A stretch of 59,938 nt of DNA, taken from CBDCME01 sp965218865 (GTDB lineage Bacteria > Pseudomonadota > Alphaproteobacteria > JAAXGF01). The number at the start of each line of letters is the position of its first letter. Position 1 is the stretch's first letter. The notes below the pieces were generated by a model. It did no database searches and was not told the DNA's origin. It was given only the letters and a program-made list of their open reading frames with translations. Location of the stretch: the NCBI GenBank assembly GCA_965218865.1, contig CBDCME010000001.1:1-59938 (forward strand). The letters are read 5' to 3'. The position numbers and the translations under genes were made by a program. This document shows positions 42,026-50,886 of the stretch, piece after piece.

Positions 42026-43171
42026 GTGAACGAATCGAGCGACAATAAGATTTCCGGTCTGCTCGTGAATTTGTCCCCTAAATTGAGGACAATGACCGTA
42101 AAAAATTTTGCGTCTGATTTCAACAACCCTGAGTTAGGACGCTGAGAGAGAATTACAGCCGAAGCAAACTTCCGCGCGAGCCTGCTCGACGAGGATGTCG
42201 AAGTGCGCCGCGCCTTATCCGAGGAGTTGCAACGAAATCCCCGTCTGCCTCACGAAATCGCCCTGGTGTTGGCCAACGACATCGCGAAAGTCGCTGTCCC
42301 GATGGTCGAAAATTCACCCGTCCTCACGGATATTGATCTCTTGGCCGTCATGGCCAAACTCTCACTTGATCATCAGCTTGCGGTCGCCCGGCGGCGGCGC
42401 CTTTCCGAACGCGTTTCGGAAGCCTTGGTGGAGACGGAGAAACAACCGGTTGTGGATACCCTGGTAGCCAACACCAGTGCCAAAATGTCTCCCTTCACCT
42501 TTCATCGAATCGTCCCGCTTTTTTCTACAGACGAGGCCGTACTCGAAAACATCGTGCGGCGGTCCTCACTGCCCATGAGAGTGGTACGCGAGCTTGATCG
42601 GTTGCTTTCCGGGGAACTGCACGACGAACTGGTAAGGCGCCATCCGCGGCCCAAGGAAATCAACCGCGATATGGTCGCGAAAATGTCGGACGAAGATATC
42701 CTCGAATTCGTCGATTTTGACGGGGAGGACGGCGAAGTCAATGATTTTATCCACGAGATCAACCGTATGGGCCGATTGTCGCCGCCGTTGATCGTGCAAA
42801 GCATGTGCCTGGGTGATTTTAATTTTCTTGTGTACGCAATGTCGGAGTTGGCACAGGTATCGACTGAAAATGCTGACGTGTTGATCTTCGACCCGGGGCG
42901 ACATGGCCTCAAATCCCTTCAGAAAGTAACGGATTTTCCGCCGGCGCTGATCAGTGTGATAAGGCTACTCGCTAAAATATCCTTGAAAATCGGCTACCGA
43001 GGTAACTCCGTCGATCACATGCGATTCTACAGAAACGCCATGAAAAAACTGGATAAAAAATATAACGGGCAGGCAACCAGGAATCTTGGAGGCCTATTGG
43101 GGAGCTTGGCTCGGGAGCACGAGAAATCGGATCATAGTTGGCCGGAAGTGAGGTCAGTGGCTTCGACGTGA
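42026..43171 (+). pseudogene. DUF2336 protein with an in-frame TGA (copy 1)
   Basis: From GTG 42026 the reading runs MNESSDNKISGLLVNLSP.. to LGR, then meets TGA (42143-42145, codon 40) and continues in the same frame as ERITAEANFRASLLDEDVEV and the rest of a HEAT-like DUF2336 protein (VRRALSEELQRNPRLPHEIA, SPVLTDIDLLAVMAK, GRLSPPLIVQSMCLGDFNFL). The part before the stop aligns with the second copy (43991-45090), which proves it belongs to the gene. An internal GTG at 42203 could start a shortened 322-residue protein. Family function is unknown; it is an alphaproteobacterial speciality. Confidence 0.75.
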
Positions 43172-43453
43172 GTTGGTTGGCCGCGGTCATTCCTGAAAAA
43201 TATCAGCGTAAAGTGTTCGGGCTCATCGCGGAGTCATACGGGATTCGTTGGCTCTCGACTCGCTGTCGGCGGACCATTCGTTTCTGGATTGGTTGGCGGC
43301 GTGAATCCGTGGTAATTGGCCTCCATCGGAGGTCGCGCCACTGGACGAATTCAACGACAGGGCGGCAGGTAGCATTGGCCTTGCGGGTTCGCCTTTTCCG
43401 TGCTCGTCTAAAGGCTGTCAAGCGGATCGGGTCCGCTCATAGGGTGGAACGAG

Positions 43454-43797
43454 ATGCACCACGCCGAGTTCGTCGACAAGTGCCGGTCAGGAAAACTGGG
43501 AATCGAAGTCGATAAAACCCTCCCCCTTCGCGCGGCGCAAGCCGGCGTTTGCCGCCGGCCTACCGTTCGGCGCAAAATCGGTACTTGGTCGCGGGTTTCG
43601 TGGCACTCGTGCTCGCCGGGGTAATGGCGATGGTCGCGTGGTGGGCAGGACTGCTGGCGATGCTGGTGCCGTTGGGGTTGTTATACGCGCTCCGGTCCGG
43701 CGCGGCGGCGACGACCCGAAATCTGCTGATCGAGGATGAAGCGTTTTACCAGTTCGCCCAATTTCACCAATTGCTCCGGCTTATCGAGAGGCCTTGA
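43454..43797 (+). pseudogene. Small membrane protein, frameshifted
   Basis: The start MHHAEFVDKCRSGKLGIEVD and DKTLPLRAAQAG reads from ATG 43454; the frame then changes near 43545 to PAYRSAQNRYLVAGFVALVL with two helices and LLYALRSGAAATTRNLLIED. Both halves make sense as one protein of about 115 residues with two membrane helices, of unknown function. Confidence 0.5.
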
Positions 43798-43886
43798 AGG
43801 CGCCCGATTTCGCGATCTCTTGCTGAAACTCTTTCTGCTCGAGACGGATGCGGCACCCGCCCGCGCCAGAATCGTTTATTTCCGGC

Positions 43887-43993
43887 TAGTGCATCGACCC
43901 AAACGGAGGCGACAGCCGAAGTTTGGAAAGTTGATGCATCGACAAAGGCCTGGTGCACGGGGGCGTGAACGAAGTGAATGCGCCGGTGCACTA
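43887..43993. repeat. 107-bp miniature inverted-repeat element, intact copy
   Basis: It is bounded by TAGTGCA and TGCACTA. Two internal palindromic modules are visible: TGCATC...GATGCA and GTGCACGG...CCGGTGCAC. A second copy (45.34/46.6 kb) is split by IS630. The right end supplies the TAG stop of the converging DUF2336 copy 2. Confidence 0.75.
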
Positions 43994-45090
43994 GGCCGCT
44001 AAACGGGACAACAGACGGCCAAGATTTTGGCTCGCCTGACCGTCGAATTTCTTGTCGAGCAGGGCTATGACACGTTTTTGAAATTGTTCGGGATTGCTGG
44101 GATTCCCGTCATATTTGCTTTTCCCGGTCAAGCTCAAGACCATGCGCACGACCTTGATCAACGGGAGCGACATATCCGCCGCCCTGCGCAGGGATTCGAG
44201 TCCGAGATTGCCGAGATCGTACAACAGCATGCGGATGTTATCGATAGGAATGCCGGAGAGTTGCGACATTGCCATTTCGAAGAAGCGAAAATCGCCCAGG
44301 CACAGGCTCTGAACGATCAACGGCGGCGTCAATCGGCCCATCCGAATGAATTCCTCGACGAGTTCCTCGACGTCGTCGCGATCGGCGTCCAAATCGACAA
44401 AATTCAGAAGGTCGTCGTCCGACATCTCGGGGTCGAGGTCGTCGCAATTGATTTTCGGTCGCCGACGATGTTTATCGAGCTTGGCCCGCAAATCCCCGGA
44501 GACGATATCGTCCAGCAACTCGACCACCGTAGCCGGCAGCTCGGGCCGCTGAATGATCTTGGCGAGCACCTCTTCGTCTCCGGAGTAGGCGGAGATGATA
44601 TTGCCGTATGTCTCCGCTGACATTCGAGCACTCGGATTGGCCGCCAACGTCTTGACGATCTCCCGCTCCCCCGTCTCCGCCAAGGCCTCCGAAACAGTCT
44701 CGCCGAGGTCATCGCGCTCGGCGACGGCGAGTTGCTGCTGTAGCGGCTGCGAGGCCACGATCCCCACCAGATCCGCCTCGCTCAAGACGGGCGAGGTACG
44801 GAGCATCGGCACGGCCACTTCGTCCACGTCCTTGGCCAGCCCGACGGCGATATCGCGCGGTAACGAGGAATTTTCCCGCAAGCCTTCCGACATGGAGCGA
44901 CGAACCGACACCTCTTTATCCGCGAGGGCCGCGCGGATAAAGAGGTGTCGGCCATTTTCTTCTCGGAGCGTCGCATTTCCCCGCGGTTGAAATTAGCGGC
45001 GAGGCTGCCCACCGTTGTCCCGCGCACCTCGGGGAAAAGCCCGCCCAAAAGATCGGCGACCTTGTCGCGGATGATTTCAATTTCGCTCTT
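43991..45090 (-). pseudogene. DUF2336 protein, frameshifted and start-less (copy 2)
   Basis: From the right, the frame EIEIIRDKVADLLGGLFPEV then VGSLAANFNRGEMRRSEKKM ends near 44950; the next frame carries LFIRAALADKEVSVRRSMSE and the remaining 300 residues, parallel to copy 1 (SPVLSEADLVGIVAS, GRLTPPLIVQSLCLGDFRFF). A TAA lies just before the first frame and no ATG/GTG precedes EIEIIR. The 306-residue part starting at 44911 could be translated alone. The stop codon is donated by the 107-bp repeat, so the normal C-terminus is also lost. Confidence 0.75.
44905..44951. repeat. 20-bp perfect inverted repeat inside the DUF2336 copy 2 gene
   Basis: CCGACACCTCTTTATCCGCG (44905-44924) is followed after AGGGCCG by its exact complement (44932-44951). 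It sits at the point where the gene changes frame. Long perfect hairpins are rare inside coding sequence and favour slippage. Confidence 0.85.
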
Positions 45091-45338
45091 CCTACGTTAA
45101 CCGAGTCTAGACGGTTTTTTCACTCGTTATTGATAAAGCAGGAATGGTGAATTTTCCCTAATTTCCGTGATGGCCGGCGGACTCCGGGGGCCGAATTACG
45201 AGTATTTGAAGCTGGCGAAATTTCAGCCAGCCGCGGCGCGGTGAGCGCGGTGCTGGGTTCGGCTTCGGGCGCCGGTCGATGGGCGCCGGGACCGCACCGC
45301 CTGGCGATACCCGGGGAGGCGAATCGAGTGCGTGTCCT
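45091..45338. other. Intergenic stretch
   Basis: No recognisable gene. A stretch GAGCGCGGTGCTGGG to GGGCGCCGGTCG is GC-rich but shows no conserved product. Confidence 0.3.
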
Positions 45339-45403
45339 ATTGCATCGACCCAAACGGAGGCGACAGCCGAAGTTTGGAAAGTTGATGCATCAACAAGGGC
45401 TTA

Positions 45404-46572
45404 TACCAACCGCCCCAGAGTTTGACTCGCGCAAAGGTTTACACGCTAGGTTTTGTGTGATTCAAGGTTGTTGGCAACAAGGGAGTGTGTTCAATGCCAA
45501 CGATTCCTTTGCGAAACGACTTTGATGCTGAAAGAGTCCGTGTTCTTGCGGCACGGAGCGATGATGGGAACCAGGCGCGACGGCTTTTGTCGATGGCGGC
45601 CATCTACGATGGGATGGATCGAGCGTGCGCGGCGGGTATTGGCGGCATGGATCGGCAGACGTTGCGGGACTGGGTTCACCGGTTCAACGCGGGAGGTCCG
45701 GCCGGTCTGATCGACCGCAAGCCGAACGGGGCGTTGCGTCGGTTGACGCCGTCGCAAATGGCGGCGCTTTCGCGGGCTATCGAGGCCGGTCCCGATCCCG
45801 AACGGGATGGGGTCGTGCGCTGGCGCTGCATCGATCTCAAGCAACTGATCCGAACGCGCTTCGGCGTGGACTATCACGAGCGGAGCGTCGGCAAGCTGCT
45901 GGCCGCGCTCGGGTTCTCGCATATTTCCGCGCGCCCGCGCCACGTCGGCCAGGATGCGCGGGCACAGGAGGAATTTAAAAAAAAGTTTTCCCGAACACTT
46001 GGCGAAAATCGTAGCGGCACAGCCACCGGACACGCCCATCGAGGTTTGGTTTCAAGATGAAATGCGCGTCGGCCAGAAGAACAGCCTGGTGCGCCAGTGG
46101 GCCCCAAAGGGATCGCGCCCGCGCCAGGTCAAGGACCTACGGACCTCTTCGGCGTATCTCTTCGGCGCCATCTGCCCCGAGCGCGGTGAGGGCGCGGCGC
46201 TGGTCATGCCGCGCGCCAATACTGAAGCCATGGACCTGCATCTCGAGGAAATCAGCCGGGCCGTTGCCCCAAACGCCCATGCCGTCGTGCTGCTCGACCA
46301 AGCCGCATGGCACCCCACTGCCAAACTCGGCATCCCGGAGAACATCTCCCTCGTGCCTTTGCCACCCAAGTCCCCGGAGCTCAATCCCGCCGAAAATGTC
46401 TGGCAATACCTCCGCCAGAACTGGCTCTCCAATCGTGTCTTCGACTCCTATGAAGCCATCGTCGAGGCCTCTTGCCAAGCCTGGAACAACCTGACCGACC
46501 GACCTTGGAAGATCATGTCCATCGGCCTCAGAGCGTGGGCTCGCACAAGGCAATGTTAAGGGCGGTTGGTAT
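45404..46572 (+). mobile_element. IS630-family insertion sequence, type A, copy 2
   Basis: The element is 1169 bp with ends TACCAACCGCC and GGCGGTTGGTAT and TA duplication at 45402-45403/46573-46574. Its target was the 107-bp repeat. Confidence 0.93.
45494..46559 (+). CDS. IS630-family transposase, two overlapping frames (copy 2)
   Basis: Frame 1 (HTH, from MPTIPLRNDFDAERV) and frame 2 (DDE: VWFQDEM, VVLLDQAAWH, PAENVWQYL) join at the eight-A run near 45977 by a plus-one change. It differs from copy 1 by a few substitutions (for example WHP for WHT). Confidence 0.85.
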
Positions 46573-46620
46573 TAGTGCACGGGGGCGTGAACGAAGTGAA
46601 TGCGCCGGTGCACTATTGTC

Positions 46621-48381
46621 TCAAAGTGCGACGCCGGATTCGCGAGGAGTAGCGCGCGCGCGCGGATCCGGCCCGCGCCGCTTCCCGTTGTCGGCCGAGA
46701 ATGAACGGCCATAAAACTCTGCCGCCTCGGCGTAGCGGCCTTGGGCCATGTACAAGCCCGCCAGGTCGTTCAAGCTTTGGGCCACGTCCGGATGGGACGG
46801 GCCGAGCGTCGCTTCGCGAATTTCCAACGCTTTCTCGTAAAGGGCTTCGGCTTCGGCGTAGCGGTTCTGCTTTTCGTACAGGTCGGCAAGGTTGTGTTGG
46901 GCCGTCGCGGCAGCCGGATGCTCAAATCCGAAGGCCTTTTCAAAGATATCCAGGGCGCGGAAGAAAAGGGGTTCGGCCTTGGCAAATTTTCCCTGCTTGA
47001 TGTAAAGTCCGGCAATATTGTTGAGCGTCGTCCCCACGTCGGGATGGTCTGGGCCGAGTGCCCGCTCCTTGATCGCCAGAGAATGCATATACAGCGTTTC
47101 GGAGCGGGTAAAATCACGAAGCGCACTGTGGAGCAGGGCGACGTTGTTGAGGGTCGTCGCGAAAGTGGGGTGATCCGGGCCGAGAGTTTTCTCGGTGATA
47201 TCGAGGGCGCGTTGGTACAGAGGCGACGCTTCGGCGTAACGGCCACGGAGGCGATAGACGCCGGCCAGATTGTTCAGAATCGGCACCAAGGAGGGATGAG
47301 CCGTCCCCAGGGACTTCTCGAATATCTTCAAGGCCCGCTCGTATAGCGGTTCCGCGAGCGCAAAGGCGTGCTGGGACCAATGGAGCGCGGCTAGATTGTT
47401 TAGGGTTGTCGCCACAGTCGGATGGTGGGGACCGAAGACCTTTTTCTTGATGGCGAGAGAACGGCGGTAAAGGGGTTCGGCCTCGTTGTAGCGTCCCTGG
47501 GCCCAATACAGGCCGCCGAGATCGTTCAGTGTCGTCGCGACGTCGGGGTGGTTGCCGCCGAGAATCTCCTCCCGGATGGCGAGGGCCCTTCGGTAACGGG
47601 GGTTGGCCGCTTCGAATCGGCCCTGATCCTCGTAGAGTCCGGCCAGATCGTTGAGCACGTTCGCCACTCTCGGATGGTCCTTACCCAGGGCCTTCTCCAA
47701 AATCGACAACGTCCGCAGAAAGGCCGGTTCGGCCTCGTTCAAGCGCCCCTGAGCCCGGAACAGCGCGCCCAGATTCCTCAGGGTCGTGGCGACCTGGGGG
47801 TGGTCCGTACCGAGGGCCTGTTCGCCGATCGCCAGCGAACGAGAAAAAAGAGGCTCCGCCTCGTCGTAACGTCCTTGCGCCTTGTAAAGCGCGGCCAACC
47901 CGTTCAACGCCGAGGCGACCTCGGGGTGTTTGGCCCCGAACGCCGATTCCTTGATCGTCAAGACGCGGATCAACATCGGTTCCGCCTTCCCGTAATCGCC
48001 GCGCGACGTGGCCAGACTGGCAAGGTTGTTGAGCGCTTCCGCGACCTCGGGGTGGTCGATGCCGAGGGCTGCTTCCTTGATCGCCAGGGCCCGCGACAGC
48101 AGCGGCTCGGCCTCGTCGAACTTACCTTGGGCCGCGTAGAGGGCGCCAAGGTCGCTGACGAGGACGCCGAACGTCTTGTCCTTAAGACCGAGTTCCTTTT
48201 CTCCCAGGGAAAACGCCCGTTCGGCGAAGGGAATGGCCTCGCGGAATTTGCCCTCGCCGTAGAGAGCACGGTATTGCTCGAACAACGACAACAGGGCCTG
48301 CGACTGGGCGGTGGCCGGGTTCGGACACGGAAACGCACCGGCGAGAAGGACGATACCCAGTACCCTGGCTCGGAACCTCAT
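46621..48381 (-). CDS. Secreted TPR-repeat protein of kinesin-light-chain type
   Basis: The 586-residue product has a signal peptide (ARVLGIVLLAGAFPCPNPATA) and about twelve 42-residue TPR_12 repeats of the form ALNNLA-LY--QG-Y-EAEPL followed by ALGP-HP-VA. Such arrays form a superhelix for protein binding in the periplasm. Very regular repeats suggest recent expansion by duplication. No partner is evident. Confidence 0.85.
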   Translation of the reverse strand: MRFRARVLGIVLLAGAFPCPNPATAQSQALLSLFEQYRALYGEGKFREAIPFAERAFSLGEKELGLKDKTFGVLVSDLGALYAAQGKFDEAEPLLSRALAIKEAALGIDHPEVAEALNNLASLATSRGDYGKAEPMLIRVLTIKESAFGAKHPEVASALNGLAALYKAQGRYDEAEPLFSRSLAIGEQALGTDHPQVATTLRNLGALFRAQGRLNEAEPAFLRTLSILEKALGKDHPRVANVLNDLAGLYEDQGRFEAANPRYRRALAIREEILGGNHPDVATTLNDLGGLYWAQGRYNEAEPLYRRSLAIKKKVFGPHHPTVATTLNNLAALHWSQHAFALAEPLYERALKIFEKSLGTAHPSLVPILNNLAGVYRLRGRYAEASPLYQRALDITEKTLGPDHPTFATTLNNVALLHSALRDFTRSETLYMHSLAIKERALGPDHPDVGTTLNNIAGLYIKQGKFAKAEPLFFRALDIFEKAFGFEHPAAATAQHNLADLYEKQNRYAEAEALYEKALEIREATLGPSHPDVAQSLNDLAGLYMAQGRYAEAAEFYGRSFSADNGKRRGPDPRARATPRESGVAL

Positions 48382-48972
48382 GTCTGAATCCGTTGATCGG
48401 TGGCGATTTCGTCGGCGAGCCGAGGATAGGTCGACGCGTGGCCCCGCGGCCAGGAAAATTCAGGGTGGCGAGAGAATTTTCAGCGCCGCCGTTCGGCAGC
48501 TTCCCCCGAGCTCACGATAATGCTATCTTCTCTCGGCCTGCCGGAGACGGGGAACGGTCTTGGAATTTCGAACCCATCGCGGAAGCGGGCCACCGCCCAA
48601 ACATTTTGGGAATCGTTTTGATGACGTACATCTCGTGACCGAAAAAAAAGGAAAGAAAGCAAGGCCCGGAGAAAAAAACCGCCCCTGATTCCGGCACCCA
48701 TGAAAGATTCGTCCGCGATGAAAAGGTGGTCGGGTCCTCGGACCGCTCGTTCGGTATCGTCTTCGCGGTCCTCTTCACGGCCATCGGCCTTTGGCCCCTT
48801 ATCGACGGAGTTCCGCCACGCTGGTGGTCGCTGGGCGTGGCGGGGGTTTTCCTCGCCACCGCGTTGGCCCTGCCCAAGGTCCTGCCGCCGCTCAATCGTA
48901 TTTGGTTCCGTTTTGGCTTACTGTTACACAAGGTCGTTAACCCCATCGTAATGGGGTTGTTGTTTTTTGTGG

Positions 48973-50433
48973 GCGATGTCCCATGCTCTGTTGAAAAAGG
49001 CGAGGCAGGCATGGTTGGGCTTCGAGGCTAGGCGGCCTCTTTGATGGTTTCAATGGCGCTTTTCGCTTTTGCCTTTTTCACGTGATCCTCGAGGGCAGCT
49101 CTGAGGATGGGGAGTTGCCGGTAGGCCTTGAGGCGACGGAGGTCTTTTGGGCTTCCAGGAGGCCGGCGGCGGTCCATCGCAAGGCCATCTCGGCGTTGCG
49201 CCAGCGCTTGACATTGTGCTGCACCATCCTGACCGTTCCCAAGGCATTCTCGATGGCGTTGGTGCAGGCCAAGGAGCGCCTGAGCTTGGGCGTCAGGCCA
49301 AAGCGGATCACGGTGAGGATCTCATCCAGGCCCTCCAGGATGGAAGCCGAAACGCCGGGGGCCTCGGTCTCCAGGCGGCGCGCCAGGTTCTTCATGAGGC
49401 GTTCGGCTTTCTCGGCATCGTCTTGGTCCCAGGCTTGCCTGAGCGCCTTCTTGACGCCGGCATGAAGGCTTTCGTCGAGGCGCTCGATGATGTTGCGGCC
49501 CTTGTGGACCTGGCAGCGCTGGAGGGCGGCCACCGGCCCGAAGGTCCGCTTGATCGCCTTGGAGAGCGCCTTGGCGCCGTCGACGATGAAGAGCCGGGGC
49601 ACTTCCGGGTCGAGGCCGCGGGCGGTCAGGTTGTCGAGCAGCGCCTGCACCGTGGCGGCATTCTCCGTGGCACCTTCGGCCAGGCCTAGAACATGCTTCT
49701 CGCCCGCGCCGTCGATGCCAATAGCTGCCAGCAACACGTGATCGCCGACGTGCAGCCCGTCGATCTGGATGACCAGGAGATCGAGATCCGAAAGGTCGCT
49801 GGCCAGGAAGGCCTTCAGCTTCTTGCGCGTCATGGCCACGAAGCGCCGCGAGACCGCGGACTTCGAGGTCGCATCGCCCGCGCGTGCCGGCAAGTCGCCG
49901 CTGGCCTCGCCGGGCAGGCGCACGGCGCGCGCGTACTTGCGGGTCGAAACCGTAAGCAGCATGATGTTCATCGCCCAGGACTGCAAAAGCGCCGGGTCCG
50001 AGAGCAACTCCCAGCTCGGCAAGCTCATCTCCTTGCCCGCAAGATCGCGCACCCGCGGGCGCGTCAGCTTCACCTTGCCCCCGTGATAGGCAATCTCGCT
50101 CTGGGTTGTCCCCCAGCGATGGCCCTGCCGCTCGGCCGTGCGGGCGTGGCGCGCTCCGCAGAGCACCTCGCTATCCTCGTCCAGCATCTCGCCCAGGGTC
50201 TCCACCCCGGCCAACAGGCAAAAGCGATCCACGCTCATGCGCAGATCATCAAAAGCCTCCGGCAAGGCCGGCGGCAACAGCGGAAGCGGGATCTCCAACA
50301 GTTTCGAAAGGCGGCTGTTCCGTGTAGTCTTGGTCATGGCGTCGTTCTCCTTGATGGATTCAACACCCAGAGCCTAACGGTTCCAGGCGAATGACGCCTA
50401 CCTCACTTTTTCAACATCAGCCGGGACATTGCC
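48973..50433 (-). mobile_element. IS256-family insertion sequence, copy 3
   Basis: The element is 1461 bp with the standard ends and a perfect 8-bp target duplication TTTTTGTG (48965-48972 and 50434-50441). The duplication and clean reconstruction of the target gene mark it as a recent, unrearranged insertion. Confidence 0.95.
49078..50337 (-). CDS. IS256-family transposase (copy 3)
   Basis: The intact 419-residue product differs from copy 1 by only a couple of residues (RFGLTPK for RLGLPPK). Catalytic blocks IQIDGLHVGDH, FIVDGAKAL and NAIENALG are present. Confidence 0.93.
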   Translation of the reverse strand: MTKTTRNSRLSKLLEIPLPLLPPALPEAFDDLRMSVDRFCLLAGVETLGEMLDEDSEVLCGARHARTAERQGHRWGTTQSEIAYHGGKVKLTRPRVRDLAGKEMSLPSWELLSDPALLQSWAMNIMLLTVSTRKYARAVRLPGEASGDLPARAGDATSKSAVSRRFVAMTRKKLKAFLASDLSDLDLLVIQIDGLHVGDHVLLAAIGIDGAGEKHVLGLAEGATENAATVQALLDNLTARGLDPEVPRLFIVDGAKALSKAIKRTFGPVAALQRCQVHKGRNIIERLDESLHAGVKKALRQAWDQDDAEKAERLMKNLARRLETEAPGVSASILEGLDEILTVIRFGLTPKLRRSLACTNAIENALGTVRMVQHNVKRWRNAEMALRWTAAGLLEAQKTSVASRPTGNSPSSELPSRIT

Positions 50434-50629
50434 TTTTTGTGGTCGTCACGCCGATGGGTCTCGCGATGCGGTTGTTCGGTAAGGATCCGATGCGGCTTCG
50501 ACGTCGGCCGGAAGCCAAGACCTATTGGATCGAGAGAAAACCACCGGGCCCCGCGCCCGAGACCATGCGGCATCAGTTCTGAAGAGATCGACGGCATGAT
50601 CGGATTCATCTAAGGAACTCTGGGCGTAC

Positions 50630-50749
50630 ATGAAGGTACGCAAGAAATTCTGGCTCTTGCCCGTATCGTTCATGATGGTCCTGTTGGGCGGTCTGGTCGT
50701 GCTCACCGAAGGGTCCGCCATGACACCCATCATCTACACCATATTCTAG
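50630..50749 (+). CDS. DUF5989 small membrane protein, N-terminus shifted
   Basis: The 39-residue product MKVRKKFWLLPVSFMMVLLG plus VLTEGSAMTPIIYTIF matches the DUF5989 family, one helix and an APFIYTLF-type end. Family members usually start about 12 residues earlier; that start (MIGFI at 50596) exists but a TAA and a one-base shift separate it from the ELWAYM codons. A shorter protein from ATG 50630 is possible. It follows the SxtJ-like gene, the usual order. Confidence 0.6.
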   Translation: MKVRKKFWLLPVSFMMVLLGGLVVLTEGSAMTPIIYTIF

Positions 50750-50886
50750 GCACCGATGTGAATCGTCGTCTCAGTGTACGAGCGCTCGAGTTGATCGCGA
50801 CCAGCCAGCCGGCCCAACGAACTCGGATTCCAATTTCCTGCCGCGAAACCTTGACATCAATCACCGCTGAAACGGCATTACGACTA

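Larger units (their letters stand above)
45339..46615. repeat. 107-bp miniature element, second copy, split by IS630
   Basis: The left piece (45339-45403) and right piece (46573-46615) join, after removal of IS630 and one TA, into a copy of the repeat at 43887. The reconstructed target is GGGCTTAGTGCACGG with the TA duplicated. This gives the exact empty site. Confidence 0.85.
48635..50582 (+). pseudogene. SxtJ-like membrane protein broken by IS256 and by a frameshift
   Basis: Reading from GTG 48635 gives MTEKKGKKARPGEK, then needs one extra A in the A7 run (48672-48678) to reach THERFVRDEKVVGSSDRSFG. The membrane part FGIVFAVLFTAIGLWPLIDG to VNPIVMGLLFFV ends at the IS256 insertion; after the element and its duplicated TTTTTGTG it resumes in frame as VVTPMGLAMRLFGKDPMRLR and ends KTYWIERKPPG..MRHQF. 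This layout is the SxtJ family, usually next to DUF5989 and a carbamoyltransferase. Confidence 0.8.

Noticed and set aside
42143..42145. TGA recoding as an amino acid, suggested by in-frame TGA in the DUF2336 and TIR genes
   Set aside because: TGA is a normal stop for intact genes here (both cspA genes, purH), and other genes show TAG stops and frameshifts, so gene decay explains it better.
43887..43993. Integron attC site
   Set aside because: The repeat is palindromic but lacks the RYYYAAC/GTTRRRY core sites, no integron integrase is nearby, and its termini look like those of a miniature transposon.
46621..48381. Large plus-strand ORF opposite the TPR gene (47422-48387)
   Set aside because: It is the reverse-strand shadow of the regular TPR repeats, with no independent family resemblance.
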